Below, piece after piece: positions 1 through 12,206 of a stretch of 64,000 bases of DNA. Numbering within the stretch: the stretch's first letter is position 1; each line of letters opens with the position of its first letter. The DNA lies in contig CM055101.1 in assembly GCA_029204225.1 (NCBI GenBank), positions 57,536,920 through 57,600,919 of the forward strand, given 5' to 3'. The translations under genes were made by a program, and so were the position numbers. Below the pieces are notes generated by a model. It was not told where the DNA came from. It ran no database searches and saw only the letters and a list, made by a program, of their open reading frames with translations. The DNA comes from Diphasiastrum complanatum. Lineage: Eukaryota; Streptophyta; Lycopodiopsida; Lycopodiales; Lycopodiaceae.

Positions 1-520
1 GTAGACTCAGTTGTAATACACATAGAGAATTTGATTTTCTACTTCATGATGTCGTGCGGAAAATACCGACAAAGGCGACTTCAATTGGAGAGATAACCAT
101 AAAATCTCTCAAGGTATATTCTATTTATCTTTGATATGCATGTATTTTTTTTAGTTTAAATCTATCATCATAGCATAAATGAATTTTTTGTCATAATATT
201 TTTGTTCAATATATGCAGTGTATACAGCAAATGGACGCTTTCAGTTCTGCATAGTTCATCTTGTATAAAACAAAGTTCTTTTTGAGTGGTATAATGTACA
301 AGTGGAAGTAGATATTGAAAAGGTAATATTCTGTTCATTTGTAATTCCTTTCATTCTAATTCATATTTCTTTATTATCATTGTTTGTAATTTGCTTCTTC
401 ACGTGTTTTGTGATGACAATTCACTCTTGAGCCGTATACTACTGACGATGTATATAGATTTCTGCAAGAATTGATAACCTATGTACAGAATGGTGTAAGC
501 GTTGCACCTGAAATCAAGGG
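1..520 (+). pseudogene. H3-element copy I, distal exons of gene B (left half)
   Basis: Exon-like blocks at about 3-113, 219-322 and 432-520 match the distal part of gene B in copies II, III and V. Boundaries are GT donors at 114 and 323 and AG acceptors at 218 and 431. The first block reads through its donor in one frame (EFDFLLHDVV and GEITIKSLK). The second carries a TAA also present in copies II, III and V. The third reads PYTTDDVYRF and VAPEIKG and is cut at 520 by an LTR retrotransposon; the reading resumes at 26682. The function is not recognised. The introns are inferred only from splice-like borders and from conservation between copies. Confidence 0.5.
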
Positions 521-1337
521 TGTAGGGCCTTAGATCCGACGTTGTAATAGCCCTCCCGCCTATCAACAAGGGTTAGTTCACTGGATAGGCACCTAACTAT
601 GCATAGATGCTACTTTTAGTTAGTTCCCTACTTTTTTTCTAACTCTACCTCCCCTAACACTACTCACACTAACTCTACTCCCCTAACTAACTTCATCACG
701 ATTGTTTTTGAAAAGAAAGGATAGAATAGAAGAGGAAGAAGAATGAGAAGAGAGAAAGAGAGAGAGATGAGATGGAGGTTAGCTCAAATGCTCAATTTCA
801 TTGCTTATGGAAAAACCTTAACTAGCATAAGCAAAAAGCATGGGAAATGGAAATAACAAGCAAACCACAACAATAGCATAAGCAAGAGTGATTAGCAAAT
901 GAGGATGCTTGAGCTCTCAAAATGATAGAGTCTCCTCCTCTCTATTAAGCATGGAAATAGAGTACAAATGGTGCTTTTATATAAAATGGGGAAGGCCCTT
1001 GCCCCAAAATCCTATTGGCTAATATTTACATTGATCCTATCCATTCATCTTGAACCCAACTTGATCCAAGGGTCCACAAAAAGCACATTGGTAATCACAA
1101 GATTCATGTGAGTCCCAATTTGGACCCAACTCTAAAAAATAAGCTCTAAGTTTAAAAATGACTTTGGGCCTCTAGTTTTATTTTAATTCCAAGGCCCGAG
1201 TCTATTTTATTTTATTTACAACTTAAGCTTGCGTGCTCATTGGGCCATGGGCTTATGCGCGCAGGATGCCATGTCCTCGGAACACATTTTATTAGTCGAT
1301 TTTATTTATTTACAATTCGTTGGGAATACCCCCAACA
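521..1337 (-). repeat. 3' LTR of the nested Ty3-type element
   Basis: It shares nearly full-length identity with 25873-26681. On the plus strand it starts TGTAGGG and ends CCCCAACA. It includes a purine-rich stretch near 750-790 and the Pu/Py-poor tail before 1337. Confidence 0.85.
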
Positions 1338-2040
1338 GGACCCACGACCTGAAGTAGTGCCGGTCCCTCGACACTTTACCGGTTCAGTAAAGATTCTTCT
1401 TGGCCCGCCTTTGTTGGATCAGGTAGCCCATGACATCTTCCATAAAGTTGAGGCGATCCAGTTTCTTCAATTCCTTGGGCATGTGAAGGGACTTGTGGAC
1501 TCTTGTCAGTCAGTCTTGATTGACCCACGCTTGGAATCTGCGCGTCCAGGGATCGCCGAGAAAGGCGGCTCGGTAATACACTTGAGCGACTAGCAGCTGA
1601 TCGTTGACTTTGTCGGAAGCTAGCACCTTATTAGGATCAAAGAATATGGGGGGGAGAAAATTGTCCCATTTAGTTTCAATCCCCATTAAATGCTCTAAGT
1701 CCCGGGCGTAAGTGGCTGCCGCGTGGACTGTTGGATCAGGACAGTTGAAGTAGTTATTGGCAAATATGGTGAGAGCCCTTCCGGCATCTACATCCGTATT
1801 CCAACCGTACTCTGATGGAATCACCGTCCAATTCAAATTGTGAATTGTGATTTTGTCCAGAGGGGTGTTGCATTCCACCCATTTGGATCGTCGTGTGCAT
1901 GGTAGGAAGTGTGCGTTCATCCGTAGTTGTTGCGGACTTGTCACATATGCCCTATGGCCGCAGGGTCTCTTTCAAACAGCTGCTGACGCCACTCTGGTTG
2001 TGGTTGGAGGGCGGGTAATGCTTGCAGCTCCTTGCGCAAC
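1338..2040 (-). pseudogene. Unrecognised retroelement protein fragment
   Basis: An open frame at 1944-1510 (144 codons) continues after a TGA at 1510 to about 1338 with further stops. It is richer in GC and in W, D, N and P residues than its surroundings (WTVIPSEYGW, NYFNCPDPTVHAAATYARD, FLGDPWTRRFQAWV; then HMPKELKKLDRLNFMEDVMG). It lies just inside the 3' LTR of the minus-strand element and on its sense strand, where large plant Ty3 elements sometimes carry an extra ORF. I do not recognise a domain. It could be a gag or capsid-type protein or an extra 3' ORF; this is inference from position only. Confidence 0.4.
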
Positions 2041-4410
2041 TGAAAGGTTTTTTTTTTTTTGCCCCTAAAAAGAAGAAAAAAGTTTTTTTGCCAGATGCTA
2101 GTGTTTTGTCTATTGATTTAGGTGATCTTGGTGCACCTGAAATTGATGTTACCATTGCGGGATGCTTGATTGAAAAAGTGCCAATAGTCTCTGGTTCCAA
2201 CGTGAACATAATAACAGAAGACACAACTCATGCTTTGGGGCTGACTGACATTCAACCGACATAGCAAAATATCAAGATAGCTGATTCGACGCGACGAAAA
2301 TCTAGTGGAGAATTGAAGGCTGTCATTTGTTTACATTCAAGCCAACCTTGTCACAATGAATTTCATAGTTATCAAACCAATTGGTTTGTCATCTTATTCT
2401 GTGCTAATTGGATTGCCCCGGCTTTATCAATCAAATGCAAGTGTTCATTGGAAATCCAAAGAGTTGAGATTTCAGACTGGTGAGACCAATAATCGAGGTA
2501 AGCCAGCAGAACAAATAATCACCTGGAGTCGTGACAAATATGAAGGTGAAATTCCTTTGTCTGACACCAGTTTTACCTCACAAGAATCTTCTTATGCCTT
2601 AAATATTTTTTCTAATGCATCGACATCGAAGTACAATATTTTGAATGCTATAAGAATATTGACGAAGAAGAATTCTTCGATGCCTGCAACGCTGAAGCAA
2701 ATGTTTTGAATGAAGAAATTAAAGTTGCAGACACGAACTCGAAAGAGTTTGATGATTCGAGTGATGAATCTGAACACGAATTTGGTAACAAGAACCAGGT
2801 TGACGACAAGAAAATATCTAATTGAACTAATTGAACTTGCACTTGGCAGATTTGTGCATGTTTCAAAGTCACTTGGAGAATCGGAATTAGCGGAATTTAC
2901 TGAATTGTTGAAGGAGTATCAAGATATTTTTGTCTGGTCGCTCGATGATTTGAAAGGTATACCTGCAGAATTCGGAGAGCACCGTATTGATCTTAAAGAA
3001 GATGCTATACCTGTTTGACAGAGACAATATCGTCTCAATCCAAAGTACTCCCTCATGGTTAAGGACGAACTCAACAAGCACCTTAAGACAGGTATTATCT
3101 ATCTCGTCTTAAGCAGTGAATGGGTTTCACCCATTGTTGTTGTTCCAAAGAAGAAGACTGGCAAAATACAAATATGCCAGGATTTTCGCAAGCTCAATGC
3201 TGCCACAAGGAAGGATCATCATCCTCTGCCCTTCACTGATTCCATCTTAGATCAGGTGGTTGGTCAAGAGCATTACAGTTTTTGTGATGGTTTCTCTGGT
3301 TATAATCAGGTTGGAGTGCGAAAAGAGGACCGTTCAAAGACCACATTTGCCACGGATTGGGGCACTTATGCCCTTTGGTCTTTGCAATGCACCAACGACT
3401 TTTCAGCGAATCATGATGTTAATTTTTGCTGCCTTCCTAAGAACTTTTCTCGAAATATTTATTGATGACTTCTGTGTATATAGTGATATAAAGACACACC
3501 TACAGAAGCTCAAACTAACATTGCAATGGTGTCGAGATAATTGTTTATCCCTTCATCTAGAGAAATGTTTTTTCGGTATGAAAGAAGGAATATTACTTGG
3601 ACACATAATATCAAATAGAGGAATAGAAGTTGACAAAGATAAAATCGAGCTTGAATCTCCAGAAGCAACCAATCTACGTGAACTAAGAGCTTTCTTAGGA
3701 CATGTCGGCTATTATAAAAAATTAATCCAATATCATGCTTCTATTGCTGTCTCTCTTACTCATTTACTCAAGAAACAAGTGGAATACTTGTGGACGAATG
3801 AACAGGAGAAAGCATTTGAAGAACTTAAGCAAATGTTGACCAATGCTCCTATTCTGAGACCACCCAATTGGGCTATTTTATTTCATAGTTATGTTGATGT
3901 TTTTACATTTGCTATTGGCGTCTGTCTGAGCCAGAAGGACGATCAGAAGAAAGATCATCCCATCTACTATGTGAGTCGACAACTCAATGCCTCGGAGAAG
4001 AATTATTTGGCTACAGAAAGGGAAGTACTTGGAATGATTTTCACTGTCAAGAAATTTTGACATTATTTGCTGGGATATGCATTTACTTTTCACGTTGATC
4101 ACTATTCTCTAAAGTATCTTGTGAATAAACCAGATCTATCAGGACGAATTGCTCGATGGGTTCTACTTCTACAGGAATTCACTTATCAAGTAGAACTTTG
4201 CCAAGGAAAATATCATACGAATGTTGATAACAACCAGAGTGTGAAACATCCTCGTGAACATATTATCTTTATTTCGAGGATCATTCGCAAAACATTCTTG
4301 TTCTTCAGATTTTCGTTAAGGCGAAAAGATATTTTTTCATATTATTCGTCCTTTAGATATTTCTTCATCTTAGAGAATATGTGTCTTTGTTGTTTCTTTA
4401 AATAGGTTGA
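2022..4410 (+). pseudogene. Ty3/gypsy pol fragment: protease, reverse transcriptase, RNase H
   Basis: Order along the strand: retropepsin-like region 2096-2264 (EIDVTIAGCLIEKV, then VSGSNVNIITE), a linker 2356-2900 in shifted frames, reverse transcriptase about 3000-3700 (SPIVVVPKKKTGKIQICQDF, FRKLNAA, FIDDFCVYSD at about 3457-3486) and RNase H about 3850-4250 (YYVSRQLNASEKNY, YLVNKPDLSGRIARWV). This is the polyprotein order of Ty3/gypsy elements. The catalytic Asp of the protease is replaced by Val (VSG for DSG), and there are several frameshifts and stops (3016, 4058), so it is dead. No integrase is seen. The same protease family lies on the minus strand at 11.6-12.2 kb. Confidence 0.85.
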
Positions 4411-4559
4411 TTTCATTTAATCTTTGAATTGTTGATAAGAACTGGAATCAAACTTCAAAACATCTTCAAACTTCAAAGATCTGGATTCAGCATCACATAG
4501 AAACATCACCACGACATAGGCAAGAATGAATATTTACGAAGGATTCCATTCTTCATGTA

Positions 4560-5500
4560 GTTTTGGGGCAAACCCCAAATTTTGTTGAGCCCCAAAGTTT
4601 CCTTGTCTAGTGAATTTAAGATGGTAGATCTAGGACTTCTTAAAGTTATACTTGGAATAGAAGTCACTAGAAGTAATGATTTTACCTTCATATGTCAATC
4701 TATATCAATCTTAGCAAGATATGGCATGATTGATTGTAAAGGAATTGAAACTCCTATGGAACTAAGTGTAAAAGTTTCTAAGGAAAGTGATGAAGCATCC
4801 TTTGAGGACATCACTACCTATAGAATTCTTATTGGTTCCTTGATATACTTAACCAACACTAGACCAGATCTTAGTTTTTGTGTTGGCAAGTTGAGTCAAT
4901 ACATGCAAAGTCCATTAATATGTCATTGGAAAGGAGCAACAATGTGTTAAGGTACATCTCGGCTACAAAAGACTTTGGCATAGTTTATGAAAGGACTAAT
5001 ATTTGTTTGAGAGAATATTCGGACTCAAGTTTTGCAGGTGACAAGATGGATAGAAGATCCAGAAGTGCATTTGCTACATTCTTATGTGGAGAAGCTATAT
5101 CTTGGCTTTCCAAAACGCAAAATGCCATCTCTCTTTCGTCAATAGAATCCGAATGTAAAGCTATGAAAACAACAACGAAGGAGGTTCTTAGGCTTAAAAG
5201 GCTTTTGGAAAAGCTACATTTGATCAAGGATGAAGACATTCCATGCATATATTGTGATAATCAAGCAACTCAATAACTTGCAAACAATCTAGTCTTCCAT
5301 GCTCGAACAAAGCACATCGAGATTGCACATCATTTCGTGAGGGAGAAAGTGCAAGCAAAGGAGATCAAGCTTATTCATGTTTCATCATCATATTGCATTG
5401 TTGATATACTCACCAAATCATTACCTAAAGATCCATTTATAAAATTAAGATTGGCTCTTGGAGTTAGAGATAGATCTATGCTAGATTTACCAAGCTAGAT
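4560..5500 (+). pseudogene. Ty1/copia pol 3' end: reverse transcriptase tail and RNase H
   Basis: The RT C-terminal part is at 4582-4950 (MVDLGLLKVILGIEV, GSLIYLTNTRPDLSFCVGKL). RNase H is at 4878-5276 (ISWLSKTQNAISLSSIESE, CIYCDNQAT) and continues past a TAA at 5274 to the standard copia end (HARTKHIEIAHHFVREKV, VDILTKSLPKDPF) at about 5470. One frameshift near 4930-4950 and the TAA break it. It runs directly into its 3' LTR at 5511. Assignment to Ty1/copia is firm; the 5' two-thirds of the element is missing. Confidence 0.88.
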
Positions 5501-5510
5501 TTTTGAGGAG

Positions 5511-6332
5511 TGTGAAAAATGCAAAAATAAGCTTGGTAGAGGAAAAAAAATCTTGTATATAGGATAGACACACATGTGTGGAGCCTGTTCCCATGTGTGA
5601 AACTAGTGTACTTTTCATGTACCATAATCATATATGTTGTACATATGATTTAATTCAAGTTCTAGTGGCTAAAATGGCCAAAAACTAGTTTTCTAGAGAT
5701 ATGACACATGGCACCAATCTAATGATTGCATGAGCCAAATATTTTGAGTAGGTGTCACATCCCATGTGTAGAGGACAACTCACACGCATGGAAATAGCTG
5801 AAGTAGTCGAGTTTTTGCTTCTAGAAGATTTCCATGAAGATCTCCATATAGTAGGAAAATAGACCAAAAATGCCCAAAATGGAAATTTTTGATCCAAGTT
5901 TCAAATTGCATGATAGTGACAAGGCATCCTCACACGTGTGAGATCTGATGCATGATCAGTACCTCGAGCTCCAAAAGTGTATATATAGAGGCTTATTTGG
6001 CCATAATCAATGTGAGACACCAATCTTGGTTTTGGAAGCAATTTTGAGTGATTCTCTCCATTTGTCTACATTTGTTTTGATTGTTTTGAGGTTCTATCAA
6101 TGTGTACTTGATTTTTAGGTTGGAGTCCATACTCAGACAGTGTTTCACACATGTGAAACTAGCAAATACACCCACCTTCAATTAATAATTGTTCTTGTTA
6201 GGATTTTGTGTCTAGAATTGATCTAGATTGATCTTAATCTCAAGTAGATTAATACATCAAGTAATTTGACAACAATCCCTCTTGAGGATCAGATTATAAT
6301 CCATTCTTGGTCCTTTTTGTACTTTTTGCACA
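5511..6332 (+). repeat. 3' LTR of the copia element
   Basis: It starts TGTGAAAAATGC after a purine stretch (TTTTTGAGGAG) and ends TTTTTGCACA, an inverted match to the start. It contains palindromic CACACATGTGTG-type motifs. A related LTR start occurs in reverse at 56945 and possibly at 8717. Confidence 0.7.
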
Positions 6333-6365
6333 CTGAGGCCCTACACGAAAAAATCTTGCCACGTT

Positions 6366-7086
6366 CTGAGTTTGAAATCTTAACTGATACTTATTGATCA
6401 GATCTCAATCGAACATTTCATTGACATCTCGACCGAGGAATCTCACTCACGATCTCAACCGGAAGCATTCCGTTCAAATTTCAACCGAGTGCATTCCATT
6501 CAAATCTCGACCGAGCGCATTCCGTTCAGCTCTCGACCTAGCGCATTCCGTTCAGCTCTCGACCTAGCGCATTCCGTTCAGCTCTCGACCTGGTGCATTC
6601 CGTTCAGATCTCGATCGAGTGCATTCTTCTTAATCTCAACCGATGTCATTTGCTCAGGTCTCAACTGACGAATTCTAGTCAAATCTCAACTGCAGCCTTC
6701 CGTTAATCTCGACCGTGGACATTTGATTAGATCTCGACCAACAACTTCCAACGCCTTTTGTCACAATCTCACCCGGAGGCATTCCTTCAGATCTCGACCG
6801 AACTCATTTGTTCACATCTCAACCGAGGATTTTCTATCAAATGACAACAGCGGGCGTTTGTCATGATCTCCACTGAGTGTTTTCTATCAAATAACAACAG
6901 CGGGCATTTGTCACGATCTCCACCGAGTGTCTTCTATCAGATCTCAACCAACACTTTATATCCGGTCTCAACCGACACTATATATCCGGTCTCAACCGAC
7001 ACAATATATCAAGTCTCAACCAACACTATATATCCAGACTCAACTGACACTATATATCTGATCTCAACCGACCATACTCATTAGAT
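6366..7086. repeat. Degenerate 24-26 bp minisatellite, about 25 units
   Basis: Units carry the core TCTCAACCGA or TCTCGACCGA. In 6440-6640 the unit is about 26 bp and includes GCATTCCGTTCA; the best-kept run is near 6500-6600. From about 6940 to 7060 the unit is about 24 bp (CCGACACTATATATCCGGTC), which reads as an eight-residue repeat (VSTDTIYP). It lies between a copia LTR and gag-like debris, where a retroelement leader would be expected. Confidence 0.85.
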
Positions 7087-7469
7087 CCCTAATCTTTGCT
7101 ATTTTTGATTTTTCTACCACCTAAAACCTTCGCTATTTTTTATTTTTTTCTCACTCGAGACCTTTGTATTAATCAGCTTCTCCATAGCCCACAAACTTTT
7201 TCGCATTTTTGCGCTTCAAAATTTTCCAGATTTTTCGCACCTCACACTTTTGCATTTTTTGCATTTTAACAACCTTCGCGTTTTTTTGTACATAACACAA
7301 AATCATTGTGTTTTTCACATTATCATACCCATCAACTCTCGCATTTTAAATTTTTTGCAAACTTCACAATTTTCGCTCAATCTGTCTTAATTTTCTAAAC
7401 AAAAAAAAGAAAAAAAGAAAAAAGGCCAAGAGCACTACATAACCCTACCTACGGTACTCTCGATTTGCT

Positions 7470-8026
7470 ATGGACCGTCCTTACAATCCAAATTCCACAG
7501 AGGATTATCCACCAGAGATGGTCTCTCCATCTACTGAACAGACTCGATACAATTGATATTCTTGGATGAAGTCCCAAATCCATGAGCCATCAACCAATCC
7601 ATTTGAAAGATGGGAACCTATGCGAGATCGCCAGCACTTTCACAATGCAGAATCATCACATGCATGAGCTCACCTAAATGGAGCTTTTGCAAATAATGCT
7701 CCGCGTATTGAAAAACATACTCCCAAGTTAAACCTCCTAATTATGACGGCCACACTGACCCTCAAAGACGTGAACTTCGCTCCAATGATGAATACACATC
7801 ATTGAAATAGGCCATGTATGATGCCATTCGGGAAGAAGATGAAGGATCAGATGTCGACGAGCCACGTGAACAAAGAGCACATCGTGCTATCCAAGAAGCT
7901 CGACCAAATGAGAAAACCACAAGAGAACAATTATGGAAAACACAAATGGAGTTGCTTAACCAACAACACCAACAACAAATGGAAAAACTCAGGAAAGAGT
8001 TTCAAAATACTAACATGCAAAGTTGA
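7470..8026 (+). pseudogene. Gag-like remnant with Gln-rich coiled coil
   Basis: An ATG at 7470 opens a frame (MDRPYNPNSTEDYPPEM) that stops at about 7554. A second frame at 7814-8026 encodes an acidic then Gln-rich coiled-coil segment (EEDEGSDVDEPREQ, NQQHQQQMEKLRKEF). The position after the minisatellite leader and the composition suggest the N-terminal gag region of a Ty3 element, but no zinc knuckle or capsid motif is visible. Several stops make it non-functional. A generic low-complexity ORF is the alternative. Confidence 0.35.
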
Positions 8027-8704
8027 TCCAACCTAGTGAAATCATGCAACAACTATGTGAGACCTATCTCACAACAAAGAACCAATCGACTTGAATTTGG
8101 ATCTAGCCTCTATTGAGTAATGAAGCACTTATAGTTCTGATGTCAAATTTTTCCACGAGTTGCAAATGAATGAAAAACACTCTAAAAACACACATTCAAC
8201 TCAAAACACAACCCTTTGTGTGAAACGATGTGACTATGACAACAAAAACTTGTCTTATCCGATTCTATCTCAAATTGATTACCAAAAATTGTGAATGATG
8301 AATCATGCATACAATATATTCAAATCAAAAAGTGTCCACTCGGGTTTTGGGTCTCTCCCTATCCCTCTTTAAGAGCTTATAACTCCTACTAGGATCATGA
8401 GAATGATTTGAAACCAATTGCAATAGAAAGAAGGCTCTTCTAGCTTTCCAACAAGCTATAATGTCAGTACCTTTAATTCTAACATAAAGGAGATAGAAAG
8501 AATTGTTGTATTCTGGTTTTCACACATGTAAAAAGTCAGAATTCTGTACATCCTCTGTTTTGGACCAAAAATATCAGTTGTAACCTCATTCATCCAAAAA
8601 CTATTCAAGAATAGATAGCAGAAAAGTGTTACACAACTTCCTAGCTTGAATTGTCAGAAAATTCTTCATACACCTGATGTTATTAGTAGTCAAAGCATGG
8701 TATG
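8027..8704. other. No gene seen
   Basis: AT-rich sequence with no coding signal. It is probably the internal part of the minus-strand element whose PBS is at 8705-8716. Confidence 0.4.
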
Positions 8705-9160
8705 GCTCTGATACCATGTGAAAAATCCATCAACTTCACACGTGTGGGGAACCACAACAAAAGTGTGAATAATCTTTGCCATGCTTTATGGTGGCATACA
8801 AATCACCTGTAGAGCAATCCTGCAATCTACCAACAGATCTGAGGCTATAGCACAATCTAGAATGCTACAGATCAAAGCAATACACAAATAGAGAAAATAC
8901 ACAAGCATAATAATGTATGAAGAATGCCTTCTACTCGAGTTAGAGAGAGAGTACCAAAAACAAGCAAAATAGCATGAGATCCAATTTTGACATTATGACA
9001 TTACCAAAGCGTGATTCATGATTAGAAATGAATGAGAACCATATGTACATATGTAGGAGAGCCAAAATTTGTGGTACTACTTGCATTCAATGCATTTCCT
9101 ACACCTATTCAAGTATAAACTACTACCATGCATGTGTTCACTAGTATATTCGCATGCCTT
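8705..9160 (-). repeat. PBS and LTR of a minus-strand copia-type element
   Basis: The minus strand reads TGGTATCAGAGC (8705-8716), complementary to the 3' end of initiator tRNA-Met, directly after an LTR end (TGTGAAAAATCC on the plus strand at 8717). The far LTR border was not found; the 9160 end is approximate. Confidence 0.5.
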
Positions 9161-9380
9161 GCAAGTTCAAGGAACAATGATGATCCAAATTGAACCACAT
9201 TGAGGAATAGACATCAACAAGAGGCTCACTGGCCCCATAGGTGACTCGTATGTAACGAGGGGGTGTCTCTTATATGAAGACACAAAAGAGGAGTATGGTG
9301 TGTAGGCCCATGGCAATCCTTGAATCTTGCGGTTTGTAGCATCTAAGAAAGAAAATGATGCTGCTACTTTGAACACAACA

Positions 9381-9490
9381 CTTCAAAGTAGTTACATGTG
9401 GACACTTGTTTGAATCCAAATGAACCTCATGTGGACACTTCAAAGTAATTACATGTGGACACTTGTTTGAATCCAAATGACCCTCATGCA
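9381..9490. repeat. Two-unit tandem repeat of 57 bp
   Basis: CTTCAAAGTARTTACATGTG followed by GACACTTGTTTGAATCC begins at 9381 and again at 9438. Confidence 0.85.
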
Positions 9491-10093
9491 ACCTTTTAGA
9501 GTTATTGAGTTTGAAGTAGCAGACACACTTTTCTCATTTCGATGTGGTGAACCATAGGGTTCAAGAATGCCAATGGCCTGCACACCATATGCCTCTTTGG
9601 TCTCTCCAGTTTTAGGCAAGACACCCAATCGGCACATACAACTCGCTCGGAATTAAAATAACATGAATTGATTAAGATCCTATAAATCAAAGTAGCATGA
9701 GCTAGTAAGCATGAAACATAAATCAAGATGTAGCATGAACTAGTAATCATGAAACATAAACGAAAGGCATTACACACACACACGCACACGCACACTCTAA
9801 ACCCTAAAATCTAAACGCACATGAGGATAACAAAAAAAGAACATAGTCATTAGAGGAATTCTGAATCCAAAAAACACCCTTTAAGAAATGCCATGTAGAT
9901 TAACAAAGTTTATTCATGTAAATTTCCAAAAGAAATTCATTTTCTGCCGGAATGCTTTTTCATTTCTGCCCGCACTATTTTTGAAGCTTAACCATTCTAT
10001 GTACATTTCCATTTGTAGTTCACTAAAACTAGCATAACTTTCTAATCGTAGCTTCGATTCAGACAAGAATTATACAGTTGGAAAGCGCTCAAT
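9491..10093. other. No gene seen; short (CA)n near 9773-9794
   Basis: Short ORFs only. There are repeated ARTCAWGAAACATAAA-type phrases at 9710-9760. Confidence 0.4.
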
Positions 10094-10297
10094 GAGAGCT
10101 TTCCAATGATATCCTAGATGACCTACTTTTGTGCTACCGTTCAAAAGTTATGGCCGGTCAAAGTTTTCAGAAAAGCTCAATATCGCTCTTGTGCGACCAT
10201 AGAGTGACATTGAACTTTTATGGAAACTTTGACCGACCATAACTTTTAAACGGTAGCTTGGAAGTAGGTCATGTAGGATACCGTTGGAAAGCTCTCG
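10094..10297. repeat. Long imperfect inverted repeat (foldback or MITE-like)
   Basis: The left arm 10094-10190 and right arm 10202-10297 are reverse complements with scattered mismatches (GAGAGCTTTCCAA against TTGGAAAGCTCTC; ATGACCTACTT against AAGTAGGTCAT), with a loop of about 11 nt. The whole is a hairpin of about 204 bp. No transposase or target duplication was identified. Confidence 0.85.
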
Positions 10298-10708
10298 TTA
10301 GAAATTTATGTTAGTTTCAGTGATAATTGCATATTCAACTATGAATAACATGTTATGCTTGCGGGCTGGCCCCGACACCGAATTGTAGCATTATTAAGAA
10401 AAAAAAATTCAATTTCAATGAGCTACGTTACGTAGATTTCAAATTTGAGTGTTTTGAATGGTCCATGTGTAAGTAAAATTTGAGAGAAAATATAAAAAGC
10501 ATCTTTACAAAGGGTCTTTCTGGATTTAGAACTCCTCTAATGAGAGTGCTAATCAAACTCCCAAACCATACAGTTATATCCTATTCCCGAATGTCAACAC
10601 ATGCTCCCTCCCTACGGCGTTTGGGCTTTCTCGTGGAATTTATTGTCCAACAAGAAACATTTGAACCATACATTTAACGGAAGAAAACAAAGGCTAAACA
10701 CCTTCCTA

Positions 10709-10743
10709 GAATTGGGAGTGCTGGTTACCTTTAACTCGTTCAT

Positions 10744-10780
<37 letters not shown>

Positions 10781-10808
10781 GAGTGCTGGTTACCTTTAAC
10801 TCGTTCAT

Positions 10809-10870
<62 letters not shown>
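10709..10870. repeat. Duplicated unique phrase, each copy followed by (TC)n
   Basis: GGGAGTGCTGGTTACCTTTA and the following CTCGTTCATGG occur at about 10714-10744 and 10778-10808, followed by (TC)n of about 34 and 62 bp. Tandem duplication probably occurred through the microsatellite. Confidence 0.9.
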
Positions 10871-10872
<2 letters not shown>

Positions 10873-11639
10873 AATCTCTCGCTCTCTATATCTAAGCATG
10901 AAAACATAACCAATACACAACACATAAACTATGATCTTGTAAATTAAAATAATAGGACTAGGTTAAGATCCTACAAATCAGAGTAGCACAAACTAGTAAG
11001 CTTGAAACATTAATTATGTATACCACGAATTATTGAAAGTGGAGACCATTTGTTTTCTTAGGCCAACAATAAAAACACTAGAGGAGAAGTGTCGTCATTT
11101 CAAGGACAAACGTAATCAAGAAGGCAGCATGAAGGCCTCAATGTGGTGAAAGAATCTAAAAAATGTGGTGGTGTTGAGTCAAAATATATCGACTGGGACG
11201 GGAATTTTGTAATCTTGATATAATAGTTGAGGTGGTAATAATCTAGCATTGTTCAGACACAAATTGCCAATGTTTACCAGATCTATTTTCGAATGTAAGA
11301 GCGAAGGTCAGAATGGACCTCAGAATAAAAGATGGTATAGTGCCTTGAATAGATCTAGATATTCCGAGGTTTGTTTCGACCTCCACTACTTCTCACCCAT
11401 TGTCAACAAATCTATCAATAAATGTACAGATTTGTTTCTAAAATGTGTAGATGTATTTTCATAAATCATAATGTAGAATAAAATTGAATGTATTCCTATA
11501 CTGCAAAACGTGCATCTACAACAAAAGATACGAGATAAACATTTATGAGCAGAGGTATATAATCTAGCATCCATGGACTGGTAACAATCTAGCATATAAT
11601 CTGTTTATGTACCTCGATTATTGGTCTCACCAATATGAA
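10871..11639. other. No gene seen
   Basis: AT-rich intergenic or retroelement debris. Only short ORFs without recognisable motifs. Confidence 0.4.
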
Positions 11640-12206
11640 ATCTCAACTCTCTGGATTTCCAGTGAACACTTGCATTTGATTGATAAAGCTAGGGGCGTCC
11701 AATTAGCACAGAATAAGATGGCAAACCAAGTGGTTTGATAACTACGACATTCATTTTAAAAGGCTTGGCTTGAATATAAACAGTGACATCCTTCAATTCT
11801 CCAATAGGTTTTTGTCACGTTGAATCAACTAACTTGATATTTTGCTCTATTGGTTGAATGTCAGTCAGCCCCAAAACATGAGCTATGTTTTCTGTTATTA
11901 TGTTCACGCTTGAACCAGAGTCTATTGACACTTTTTCAATCAAGCAACCAACAATGGTAACATCAATTTCAGGTGTGCCGAGATCTCCAGAGTTGATAAT
12001 TTTTTTTGCTTCTGATGGAATGTCTTTTGCAAATAATTTTGCAACATTATGGTCGTAGTCGGGGTTGTCTTTAAGATCTTCTTTGATTGTAGATTTGTTT
12101 GTCGACTTGCTAGAAGATTTCTTCTTTGAAGAGTGTTCTTCGGGTCGAACAAACACACCTCTAAAACAACAGATGCGTCGCTCCCGTGAAAAGGTCTAGT
12201 TAACAA
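11640..12206 (-). pseudogene. Ty3/gypsy retropepsin fragment
   Basis: The minus strand encodes a lysine/serine-rich linker (STNKSTIKEDLKDN) then a retroviral-type aspartic protease core: TPEIDVTIVGCLIEKV and the catalytic loop IDSGSSVNIITE. Here the DSG triad is intact, unlike the plus-strand relative at 2.1 kb. A stop ends the longest frame at 11815, after which the homology to the 2.3-2.5 kb linker continues in other frames. It belongs with the minus-strand PBS at 14014-14031. RT and later domains are absent. Confidence 0.75.
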
